From NCBI RefSeq assembly GCF_019649055.1, contig NW_026570305.1, positions 1-64,000 of the forward strand: DNA of 64,000 nt, in the 5' to 3' direction. The translations under genes were made by a program, and so were the position numbers. This stretch comes from Paramacrobiotus metropolitanus (taxonomy: Eukaryota; Tardigrada; Eutardigrada; Parachela; Macrobiotidae). Below, one piece after another: positions 44,657 to 55,475 of this stretch. Numbering within the stretch: position 1 is the first letter of the stretch; every line of letters begins with the position of its first letter. The notes below the pieces were generated by a model. The model saw only the letters and a program-made list of their open reading frames with translations, searched no databases and was not told the DNA's origin.

Positions 44657-47165
44657 TCTTGTAAATTTATCCAGAACAGTTCTTCCAGAACGTAAGCTAA
44701 AGTAACGGCTTATACGGCAGACGCGGCTTTTATCCCGTCAGAACAATCGTCGCATGACTTCAGAAGGTCATTAATAATCCAAAACAAGGGGTTGTATCCA
44801 CCGGCTGGATGTGCGCATACACCACAACGATTTACTTTTTTTGTATATACGTTACGACCAACGTAAGGCGTAAACGAGGCTCATTAAACGCATAGTAGAA
44901 TACGTAACAAGTGTCCAGCGGAGATTCTCACCAAACCATAAAGTTAAGCGCATGTTGACGCGGAAAACTCAGCGGGGAAATAAGTCATTTACAAACACAT
45001 TGCTTTACAGCATCAATTTATCCCGTTAAATTCTAGAAAGCGTAAGTGGTTGCACAACCATGAGTAAGTGGAAGTTTTGGCTTCCGGAAATGTTAAATAT
45101 GTAATAGCATCATTAGTCCCATTAACCCAACAGAAATGTGCGTACTACGCGGAACCACAGTCCGGGAGGCTGCAGTGAAAAGTTGCGGTTTGGGCAGAGT
45201 GACAAGGATACTACCTGGCTCTGTGCCGAGTTATATTCAAGCAATTCAGCTTATAATTTTCAGACATGGATTTGAAACGGCAAAATGAAACAGTATATAA
45301 AGCGATAATATTCTACTGTTTTATTGGAAGAACTGACTAACGTAACTGCAATACCAAACATCCATTTCAGGCAACAGAGAGCGCCGGTATTGATTTTCTG
45401 ATTATTTCGAGGAACCGTGTATTACCAACGCCGCAGCCGGCAGTTAATAACTTAGTAAGATATATGGAAAAACGTTCTAACGCGCCGATGCCTGTACTTC
45501 TACTGATAAAAACGGTAGTCGCAGTGCATCGCAGATGTATAAATACAGAGAAATTAAGACAGCGCAAAGTTTAAATGAGGATTTTCAGGATACCTGCAAT
45601 GCACAATCACCGTCGAAGCAGAAAAATTTGAACAATATTTCAGAGTAATTCGGTAGGCTGCATTGTGGCAGAAAGGTAAGATTAATCTGCTCTCAGTAAC
45701 GCTTGCTTTCGCATCCTGTACGTGGTGCATGGATAATTAGTGGCTGCATGCAAAGATACATACCCGGACTTAACTAGAAAATTCATCACTGGCTGCTCGT
45801 GTTTTATTTGTTGTTCTTCCGGGATACTGTGCAAGGTACCCCACCCGTCATCTGTAAATACAGAGACATAGTTATCCGCCACTTCCAGGCCTCTTGAAGC
45901 TACAGAGGCGTATTACAGTGCGGATGTAGGCCGAATCCAGGGAAATGTGATGATCTCTAATCAGCCTTTATGGCTGTGCAGTTTATGTGTTTAAGATTTC
46001 AGAAAGAAACCTCGTATCGGACATAAAATGAAATGTCTAAAGATTCGTTTTCATCGCCCTGACATACTTGTAAAATTGTTTCCGGTAGCGCCACTGCAAC
46101 AATGTATGTAAGGGTTTTGCGTGTACCACTCTAAAACCAAACAGTATCATAATTTCTTATGAGATATGATTTGTGTCAGGCAGCAGACGAAATGTGTACT
46201 TCTATAATTCTATTATCTTAGTTTTTGTAAACTGGTCCCCTTGCATTACTTTGTTCAATACGTATTGATCAACATTAAAGGGAACTTGGGTATCTATTTC
46301 AAAACCTCTCTGTCTGGCGTAATTATTTTGCACTATGAACTGTATTACGACCAGTTTCATTCAGTAACGCTGTCAGGTCAACCGATAGTCGTCCTCGTGC
46401 AGATCTAATAAATAATGCACATGTCCAACTTTTGAGAGTTTATGAAATGCTAAAAAAAGGTTGTAGGGTGCACTAAGCATTAGCCGTTTAGACTGCATTT
46501 GCGCCCTTTTTTTACTGCAATGCGAGAACGGTGTAATAATTACTCGTATTATCGTTCAGCAGTCGTATAAGATGATCATCGAACTGCGAGACGGCAGTAT
46601 GTGTTCAGTATTTGCGAGATTGACGGTATTTGTTCACACAGCTACGAGAGATACCTTATACACAAATATATGTAAAGGCATTACAAATAACAACAGCGAT
46701 TATCTGTGACACTGATAACCAGCAAAGTAAATTTTGGACGCATTTGTAATGATTAATTTGAATGGGTCAGTACGGTGCAAAATCCGTGCAGGTGTAGGGT
46801 TGGATCGTTGGTAATTATGCCGCTGATAAAGGGCTCAGTAATCGATATGAGTCTCTATTTTCACTGATTAGCGTTTCATTGGTCCTGCTGTATGTAAACG
46901 GTTAACTCTTATAATATTTACCGTTTATTTACGATCTGCTCATTACTTTGGTACTGGCTTTGAGAAATTACCGACGGTTAATAATCTGCTTTCGTGCACG
47001 GTCAGTTTTCAAGTGCTGCGACACAGGCAAAAGCGTAGTTTTGCTTATAATGAGTCAATGATTACAACGGTCAATGATGGGCGTGTAGCGATTTCCGACT
47101 GGAAGGAATCACAGCTTTCAAGGGAAACTACGCGCTAACACAGCTCGTTAGCTCCAAATAATCCA
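44657..47165. other. Intergenic, third repeat-unit flank
   Basis: Upstream region of GPCR 3. Its 44,700-46,050 part matches the upstream regions of the other receptors. Unlike the other two units, no small AT-hook-like gene follows. The start of the first kinase-like gene may lie near 47,100. No other feature seen. Confidence 0.45.
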
Positions 47166-48675
47166 GTGCTGTTTACGCCGCAGAATTACTGGATAACAAG
47201 AAACGTGGCGTTGAAGCAGATTAAGCTACCAATGGAAGAACACTCGAACGCACTCATCAACCAGCTCAACCTTCGTTTTATGGCGCTGATTCCCGGACCC
47301 AGAAGAAACCAAGAAAGGGTGCTTGTGCAATGTAACCAAGAGCCAGGGGATCCACTAGTTGAGGAAGATCCGGGAGAGTTGCAAGAAGGGCAATTGCTGC
47401 CGGCGGCATGCGGCGATTCCACGAGAACATCGTTAAGCATTATGGTGTTGAGGTCGTCGAAGGGACACGCCTGGAAGAACCGCAGTTTCTATCAGAATGG
47501 AATACTTAACAGGTATGCATACATTAGCTGTAGTTTTTTCATGCTGCTACTTAGATGCGAGTGCCATCAAACCCTACGTGAAACAGTTGGGCATGTCTTA
47601 AAGGTCATATACCAAATATCGCGCAAACTTTTCGAGGTTTTATTTTGAAACATAAAAATGAGACTAATGGAAAATCTTTAAAAAAAAAACTTTGCAAAAT
47701 GTATTAAATCAAATCCAAAGAAATTTATGATTTGACAGAATTTTCGATTGGTTAAATATTTATTTAAATCGTACGATACTTCATTATTTGAGATTTTTCT
47801 GCAATCCAGGCAGCACCTTGCAAACCATCGCAAATGGACGGCCGCTGACAGAAATGGAACTGGCGAAATCGGTCGACAGATCCTTCGTGGACTGTCGTTT
47901 CTTTACCAGCAACAGTACGTCCATCGAAACCTCGACGACACCCATATCGTCATTACCGGTGACCAAGCGAACCTCACCAGCGGATATCAAATGTCAAGAT
48001 TATCGGCTTCGGAACCGCAAAGCAGTTGCTGGACAAACAAACCAACGTACACGATATTTCCTTCCAGTCAGCGGAGTGCCAGTTTATACCGCTCCCGGAG
48101 ATGGTGCAAAGTACTTCGAATCCGATGTGGAAGTGGGTAGAGCACTGACATCTGGAGCTTTGGGGTACTGCTTTTATCAGCGGCCTGCAGAGGTGAAGTC
48201 CAGCGTTTGCGGGATTTCAGTGATCTTGCAAAGGCGCCGGTTCCGTTGAAGGGGTAACAGATATGACCTCATGGATTTGATTCTACCGGTGAGAAACGAT
48301 GTAACGAATGGACTTTCGCCGGATTACACCGTGTTAGCGAATACGGATATGGGCAACCTCAAGACATTTATAAGCAAATGTCTGGTGCGGGACAAGAATC
48401 AACGGCCGACTGCGGATGCTTTGCTCAGTGATCCGTTTATAGGTGTTTCAGAAACCATGCCCCATTATACTACGTCAATGCCATTACAAACCAGTATCGT
48501 CATGGAAAACGAAGTGGGCGATGTTCACGACGGTGCTCCGCGTCCAGCCAAATTTACAGGAAAAGAAGCCTGTGAAGCGCATGAAATGCAAGGGCTTTTA
48601 GGACTGAGCCGCAAGAATCGGATAGGTGTATCAGATTGTTTAGCTTTAAGGTTCTATCTTTTGGTTTGTTCATAA
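47166..48675 (+). pseudogene. STE/MAP3K-like kinase with HRN and GFG, probable pseudokinase, frameshifted
   Basis: At least two exons (to about 47,513 and from about 47,811), with kinase blocks in order but in changing frames. These are VALKQIKLP (ATP-binding Lys), HENIVKHYGVEVVEG (alphaC-beta4), IRMEYLTG then GSTLQTIANG across the intron (hinge), RQILRGLSFLYQQQYVHRN, KIIGFGTAKQLL, TDIWSFGVLLLS, and KCLVRDKNQRPTADALLSDP. The catalytic HRD is HRN and the metal-binding DFG is GFG, so both catalytic aspartates are replaced: a pseudokinase even if the frames are restored. The glycine loop was not found. Frame changes occur at several points, which argues for decay or very poor assembly locally. 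Confidence 0.7.
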
Positions 48676-49316
48676 AATAATACTTTTAATTTGACCACAA
48701 ACCGTGCTGACGAGCGCGCACCAAAACAATTTCCAACGATTACTACAAACGATTTAAAATTGGAATTTATTACCTGCTGTTCTGCTCATGCTGTAGTATT
48801 ATTTCGGTAATTAATCGTAAGCAGTCTCCATGCTTTTTACAAGTAAGAAGTAAGTAAGAAGTACCGTCGCCTACTATAATTCTTTCCGTGATCCTTTAGG
48901 TAAAAATGATATGGTCTGTCTTATCGCAAGAGTCGTAGCTGTGCCATTGTATCATCAGCACAAAACTCCTCAGCGTCACCTTAGTTAACCACGCTCTGAT
49001 AAGATTGCTTTATGTGCGTGCAATAACAAGCTAAAGCGCAGCGAAAAAGCGATACGACCTTCATTCAACGGAGGTATTCCAACCATATTCCTGTAATCTA
49101 CGTACTGTATAAACAGTTATCGATACCGTAAGAGCAACCATGCCAACGCGACCATTGGTAAAACTTACTGATCAAACAACTTCGCACAAGTAAAGATGCA
49201 TTCTTTAGAGTATAAGGTAAAGCTTTAATTACCGAATTCCAGTCTGAGACTGCTCTTTGTCTGCGGTTGTGCGTAGTGGACTGTCGTTCGAGCCTCTGCA
49301 GTTTCAGTTTCTAATA

Positions 49317-50536
49317 ATGATACGTAATTACGCCTTCACTGAGGGTCCGCATACCTATACGTACAGTATAGTTCGTGAAATTGGTCGAGGAGGATTTGGT
49401 ACAGTGTCGGAAGCCACCGAACTTAAAAATGGCGCTTCTACAAACCGACGTATTGCCGTTAAGGAAACACTCACAAAGAGCCGGAAACAGGAAGCATTTT
49501 GGGAAGCGTATCAGAGAACTGCGAAATATTCGTCTTATTAAAAGCCGAAACGTTACAGTGTATCAAAGCCAAATTAGAGCAGTTGACGACTGATATGCAA
49601 CCTTTCATCCGAACAGTCATAGTCATGGAATACTGTGAAAAGTGTTACGTGCTACGGTAGTTGTAATGGTAAGATTGAGTTGCCGGAAAATGTAAAAGCA
49701 AACTGCTATACACAGACAGAATAACAGAAAACAGTAGTTGTATTTTTGAAAGGTCACAATGCCCTGCATGTTTTTGTCGGCAGCTTGGAATCATATATCA
49801 AAGCAAATCCAAACTTGCCAGATGACCAAATCAAAGATCTAATCCAGCAAATTCTCAACGGCTTAATGGACATTCACAACCATAAGGTCATCCACACCGA
49901 TCTGAAAACCGCAATCGTGTTGACAAGTGACAGTGGTGCTCTATATGGAATAACCGCCAAAATCACCGACGTGGACGATCATTTTGCTCTGATGGCAACC
50001 ATAACGAAGACTAACGAAGCAGCCGGTATTTGCAGAGGTACAGTTATGTTCATGTCACCTGAGATGATAACCGGTGGTACAAACGGTTACGCCATCGGAA
50101 AGAAGACCGACATCTGGAGTATGGGATGTATCATTGTGGAACTGTACAGAAAGCAGGCGCCTTTCCGCTTTTTCAAGATCATTGACGGAAGATCGAATCC
50201 GGCCGATATGCTGTTAGTGGATAGAGCTCACCCGGAAACGATCAAGGCGTTTGTCGCTGAGGAGGAGTTCCCGAAATCCCTGGGAGCTTGCCGATGTAGT
50301 TAGGACAACAATTGAAAACTGTTTCCAGAAGGATCCTCGTAAGCGGCCTAGCGCACGGATTTACTACATGGAGCTGTTTCAAAACGAAAATTCCCTTCGA
50401 GAGGCAGGGGAACCGACACCCGCCAAGGTCGGTTACTTACGTAAAATATTACCTGAAATTTAAAGATTCACTACAATACAGAAGCAAAGCTGATAGAGCA
50501 TCCCAGCTCGAATTGCTTATTAAGCTCTTCGAGTAA
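49317..50536 (+). pseudogene. Divergent protein-kinase-like gene (HTD / DVD), frameshifted
   Basis: From ATG 49317: YSIVREIGRGGFGTVSEAT (intact glycine loop) and RIAVKETLTKS (ATP-binding Lys). RIRELRNIRLIKSRN then follows in another frame, and VIVMEYCEK at the hinge before an intron (about 49,650-49,783). The next exon has GSLESYIKANPNL, QILNGLMDIHNHKVIHTDLK, KITDVDDHFAL, GTVMFMSPEMI and KKTDIWSMGCIIVELY. Its end (LADVVRTTIENCFQKDPRKR) is one frame over near 50,290. HRD has become HTD and DFG has become DVD; the Asp residues are kept, the Asn of HRDxxxxN is not evident. It is a tandem relative of the preceding kinase-like gene, so probably a local duplication. Confidence 0.7.
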
Positions 50537-50950
50537 AATCCGACGACTGAAGCGATGTGGGTCACAAAAGCAGCAATAGTTGTGAATTTTGCAGTTATGT
50601 ACCAGGATCGAGAAACTACTTTAGAGCGCGCTTTTGTCTATTACGCGTTCTGGTTGCCCCGTACGTAGGAAAGGCAAGCATAATAACTACTCTAGAGTCA
50701 TGTTCTGACCATCCTACGCTTAATCCGCGGCAAGCTGGCCTAAATAGGCAGCCACCTAGTCACTACATGATAAACCGATTAGACAGCACTGATTACAACA
50801 AATCACTAATATTGTTACATGAGTACATACTTACTTTATGTGAGGTGTCATTGTGCCCATGCTGACATACCGTATTATTATCATTTACAGCTACAACAGC
50901 AGTGAATGTAGAGTTTGCGATGTGGAGAATCAATTCCACGACCTAACTAC

Positions 50951-51645
50951 GAAATGAAATGGGACTGTGGTGTAAACTGTGCCGCGCGGTCCTAGTGCAC
51001 CACACACGCACACGCATTTCCCGTATCACCTCTACGCTACTGAAGTGGTCCAGGTCAAGAAGAACATCGATCCCGGTCAGCCGCTGGACGAGAAGTACCG
51101 CCGCATGCTGCTGAAGTGGTTGCAGCAAGGCCAAGCAACGGCCCAACAGAATCCTCTTGCAGCCTTGGTGAGCTCTGTTGGCACATTCTTGTTGGCAGCA
51201 CCTGCAGCGCCCCGGATGTCCTCACTCCTTACCCTCTTCCTACCGATCATCGGGCCGTCGTATCCTGATGTCGCTGCATGGATGAATAAGTACACCCATG
51301 AATACGAATACGTGTGTGAAGGACGCGCCACCTGGCCGACGATTAAGAAGCAGTTAGATCGCCGGGAGCCGGTTATTGCGCAAGTCTGCCTGGGAGATGT
51401 CGAGATCAGCGAAATGGTGAGGCAAGCGGCGTATGCGTGTGGGTGCCAGGATTTTTACCCGCGAACCTTTCCGAATATCTATTCAGTTATTTTACGCGGA
51501 TACGAAGGTAGCGCCTAACGGCGACCCACTCATGTTGACTTATACTTTGCCAGAAATTTATTCTGAAAGTGGTGTTCGAATTTATTTCTGCAGTAGCATT
51601 ACACAAAGTAATTTGCTGAACAAAATCAGCAGGGTAGAAACGTAG
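50951..51645 (+). pseudogene. Papain-fold / C39-like peptidase ORF, frame breaks
   Basis: EMKWDCGVNCAAR at 50,951-50,989 resembles the nucleophile motif DCGxxC of C39-like or related bacterial-type papain-fold proteins. It lies in a different frame from the main ORF (open 50,979-51,518). That ORF has an Ala/Leu-rich middle, ATWPTIKKQLDRREPVIAQV, and YSVILRGYEG, a pattern like the peptide-binding strand and the HxxVVxGYD strand of C39 peptidases. Here the usual His position reads Tyr-Ser. The following NGDPLMLTYTLPEIY lies in yet another frame. Start codon unknown (GTG at 50,979 only). The fold assignment is a low-confidence pattern match; it could equally be an unrelated lineage-specific gene. 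Confidence 0.35.
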
Positions 51646-52423
51646 AGGTTCTGGTTAGATAAAATTGGACATGCCATAATTATTAACATAATTAGTATAT
51701 TTATGAAACATTCAGCATTGTATCAAGAAATAATTATATATATCAGAACCTATCGAAAATACCAATTAATATTTTCTGAGTATCTAGAAATATATTTACA
51801 TTTTAAAAATGGTCACTTCTATGCGCCCGGAAAGTTTCCGGGCGCATAGTTAATTTGATATGCGCCCCGAAATTTCTTGGCGCGTAGTCGATTTGCTATG
51901 CGCCCGGAAATTCGTCGCCGAAATTTGTTAAGGCAATGCAGATTTGTTAATCTAGCACCCAATGCCCTTACAAATATAATTATTTCATAATTTTTAATGT
52001 TGTACGTATTTCTAGGTAATGTGCGATGAATACATATGTTTTGTTTGCAAAACTCCAGATTACTACAAGGTTCTGAAATTGTTAGTGCTTACTAATTTTA
52101 CTTTCAAAATTGTAAAGCAACAGTCCAGTCAAACTATAACGTTCATATTTTCTTCATCCAAAAGATGTTTCAGGTGTTCATCCAAAAGGTGTTTTTTAAG
52201 CTAAATAAGTACTATTTAAAAGGACCTTATATAGTTCCGTAACCATGTACTTTAAACGTGAAAATGCCCTTGAAAATGGACTCCATATTTATTGTACACT
52301 GAAACATGCCGTTCTGAAGACGGCGTGTTGTGATCCGACGAAGTATAACGCAGGTTAAAAATTTGTTTGCCGTTAAACTGGGTTGGACGTTGAATGTGCA
52401 TATTCCAGAAGGTTGGTAACATG
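51646..52423. other. Intergenic with GC-rich hairpins
   Basis: No gene recognised. It holds the inverted repeat described separately, a short duplication (TTCATCCAAAAGATG / TTCATCCAAAAGGTG near 52,150-52,190), and the unique flank of the gypsy insertion. Confidence 0.45.
51819..51915. repeat. Perfect 15-bp-stem hairpin plus degenerate copies
   Basis: CTATGCGCCCGGAAA, one G, then its exact inverse complement (51,819-51,849). A second, imperfect hairpin (TATGCGCCCCGAAATTTC ... GGCGCGTAG, about 51,859-51,889) and a third half copy (CTATGCGCCCGGAAA at 51,898) follow. It is strikingly GC-rich within AT-rich flanks. Confidence 0.9.
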
Positions 52424-53476
52424 TGTCACGAGTATGACTGGTTGAAGTACAGTTTGTATGGACAGTCATATCGTGATATTACCGGAAGGATCAGTGTATG
52501 AATCATTGCCTTATCGATTTGTATAAGTACATTGTGGACAGACAACAGACAGCAATAATCGGAGTACATATGTATGGGTGCTGAGATTGTCCTATGAGAA
52601 CCACAGGAAAAAGACCAAGGAAGTGGCCAGAAAGTGTCAACCAATTAACATCGTGTTAAGTGGACTTTAATCTCTAAAAAAGTGGTCGATAAAAGCTTGT
52701 CCAATGTTTTGTCTATGAGTACATATTATTTTAGAGGCGTGTCATTTGTGTGTTTTGTAAAATGCATGAAAGATCACTGTTGAGTGTGATGGAAGAAGAG
52801 CAAGTCTGAAGAGAGTTAGTTATCACCTTTCAACTGTTGGATAGTGGAATATTTTCTATGGAAGCTTTTCTATAGTCTAATAGTAGTCCAGTGATGACTG
52901 TGTTTTGATTAACTAATAAAGGTCAACGTGGTCAGGTCGATTGGGTTAGCGTCGCATCTGAGTTAGCTATTCAGTAAAGGTCATTCGCCACCATAAACCA
53001 TCAGTAGCTTTACGCTATCTGACATGGAGGGCATTTGGTGGTGAAGTTGTGGCATGGTTCCTTGCTAGAGTCGCAAATTTTATTTGTTTTAATTCGACGT
53101 GATTCAATGTTTTGTGGGTGACCTTTGCCATATTGTTGCACATTGGTGTTCGGTTGGATACCACCGTACGTCGGACCGGGTTGTTTCACACGTCAGCGAG
53201 CGAGATTCGGTTGACCACTGGGTTTTCTCAGTGTGACGGTCTCGGTTTGGATCGCAGCAAAGCAAACAAGTTGGGTTCTTTGTTTGAAGAAAAGCGTCAG
53301 CCATGATGGATGGTGTAAGTCAGAAATCAATACTTGTCGTCTAGCCAGCATGCTCTCACGTTTCGGAGTCAAATGAGTCATTCTGTCTGTGAGGAGCCGG
53401 GTCGTGTTGTTTTGCATGTTGCTTTATTTTCTGCATGAAGATTCTCACTTTTATCTTTGGTTTTACGTGACATTCA

Positions 53477-53698
53477 ATGGCACGCCAGCGAGTGCTGTAC
53501 AAATTGAGGTTTTTCTTAATAACGGCGAGTGGCGTGATAAGATAGAAACTGAAGTGAGCTGCAACGGACCGCAACAGTTAGTGCGTTATGTGAGCAGTGT
53601 GTGTGCATATTTTTCGTGTGAGTAGAGTAGAAGTTGTCAGTTCAGATGGAACAGTAAGAACAATGTATCCACTGAATCAGGAAGTCATGCAGGCATAA
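53477..53698 (+). pseudogene. Leader ORF upstream of gag (copy B), frame broken
   Basis: Counterpart of the intact 74-codon ORF of copy A. Here a T run is one base shorter and a GT pair is missing further on (AYFSC then stop). The remaining bases are identical in most positions. Confidence 0.45.
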
Positions 53699-53985
53699 CG
53701 TTTAGAAGTTCTGTCTCAATCATGAATATTATTCTTGAAACTGTGGCATTTTAATTGCTTTCGTAACCATGATCTTGACCGGCATATTTCGTATTTGTCA
53801 ACAGCTTTTGTGATTCCGATTTTAAAAAAAAAGAGTAATTATGGAGATCATGAAAACAGCGGCGGAAATTAAGTTGCGGCAAGACTAATTAATTACAATG
53901 CTGATTACAAGTCAGTAAATAGTCTTATAAATAATTTCTCTTCTATTTGCTGATATCGAAGATACAATGTGTATTATCAAAGGCT

Positions 53986-55431
53986 ATGCCAGATACAAGA
54001 AAGATAGCGCCTTTAACACACGTAAGTCACAGAGAACTTATTGATAAATCTGAAGCAGCTATTAAGAGAAAGAATAAGATTAAACCAGGAAGCACATCTG
54101 AACCAGCAAGTTCTTCTAAATCGGACACAAAAGATTTAAATAGCACTTTTCTGGATGCTCAATCAGATTTTTTTAATTTGCAAACTCAAGATTTTCAGCT
54201 GCGAAAGATAGATGTAGTTAATGTGGCGGATAATAAGGCTAATGAAGAAGCATTAAACGGTGAAATAGAGACGTACAAAATTAAAATGGATGCAGAGGCG
54301 GTAAAAAAATTGGCGGATGCTTTAGTAAAATTAGAGCCCAAAGATGTGGAGAAAAAGTTTCATCTAAAAGATTTACCTACATTCTCGGGTCAATCCCACG
54401 AATCTGCAGAAGAATTCCTAATTAAGTATAATCTATTTGGAGAATACTTAGAATGGGATGATGACAAGTTTAAGGAAATATTTCCGATGTGCTTGAACAA
54501 AGATGCTATAAAGTGGTTTACCACTAATAAAAAATAAACTGCGAAGTTGGAATGATATGAAATCAGAATTCATCAAAGCATTTGGAAAAAGCGCATACGA
54601 TCTAGATTTACAAAAGTTGGATATTTCTAAAACCCAACCAAAACCCTTTGGGTTATATTTTGAAATTCTGGATTATATAAACATTACCAATCCTACAGCT
54701 ACTGAGCAGGAGAAAGTTCGAGTGATTTTCGAACATCTTCCACCAGAGCTTAAAGCTGCAGTAATTGAGAATAAGCCGGACACTGTAGATGAATTTATTG
54801 AAAAATTAAAGGACGTCAAAAGAAAACAGCAATATTTGTCAGTTGCTGATAAGAATTTTACTAATAAGCTGGAAAAATCTTTGCAAAGCAGTGGTAAAAA
54901 CGAGATTTACTTTCAGTCTCAAGAAGATAACAGTCAACTGGCGGCAAAAGTGAATCGCATGGGCCAAGAACTCAGTGACATGAATAAGCGACTAGAGGAT
55001 AGGCGACCGGTACAGGAACGGTTCGAACCTAGAAACAATAATTTTGGTCGCAGAGGTAATGGACCAAACCGTAATGACTTCGGCAATAGCAGAGCTGTAT
55101 TTGACCAAAGGTCTTGTTATCTTTGCGGAAGGCAGGGGCATTTAATGAGAAATTGCAGAATGAATAATACTGTAAACAGGCAATTTATGGCGGGTAACAG
55201 TTTTCAACATAATTATAGACCGAGGCCTCAGTGGGGACAGCAGGGTAGATATGGAAATCAGCCACCCTTTATTCGTACCAACAGCCAAGGTATATGCCAA
55301 TGTCGTATGAGCAATCGGCACGACCAACAATGAATAGACCGGCTTTACCTATCCAATATGTGCAGGATATACAGCCGCAACCTACTCAGACTAATGTGCC
55401 GGCTAGTTCGGCACAAGTTCCGTTAAACTAG
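53986..55431 (+). pseudogene. gag of gypsy copy B, frameshifted
   Basis: Starts at ATG 53986 (MPDTRKIAPLTHVSHREL) and is open to 54,537, where one extra A in an A run creates a stop. It then continues 54,557-55,333 in another frame, and the last 30 residues (ending VPASSAQVPLN) lie in a third. An acidic, helical capsid-like middle (KFHLKDLPTFSGQSHESAEE, WDDDKFKEIFPMCLNKDA) is typical of Ty3/gypsy gag. A basic, Asn/Gln-rich C-terminus carries one CCHC knuckle (CYLCGRQGHLMRNC). The breaks differ from those of copy A, so neither is ancestral; homopolymer length differences account for them. Confidence 0.88.
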
Positions 55432-55475
55432 AAGCGCCCAATTGGGGGGCAGGCAGTTGGCGCGAGGACGATTTT

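Noticed and set aside
52227-52469. 80-codon minus-strand ORF at the gypsy boundary
   Set aside because: It straddles unique flank and LTR start, has no domain, and is interrupted in the other copy.
53305-53330. TGGTGTAAGTCAGAAATC considered as a tRNA-Leu primer binding site
   Set aside because: Resemblance to TGGTGTCAGAAG is partial, needs inserted bases, and is not preceded by an LTR-type CA end.
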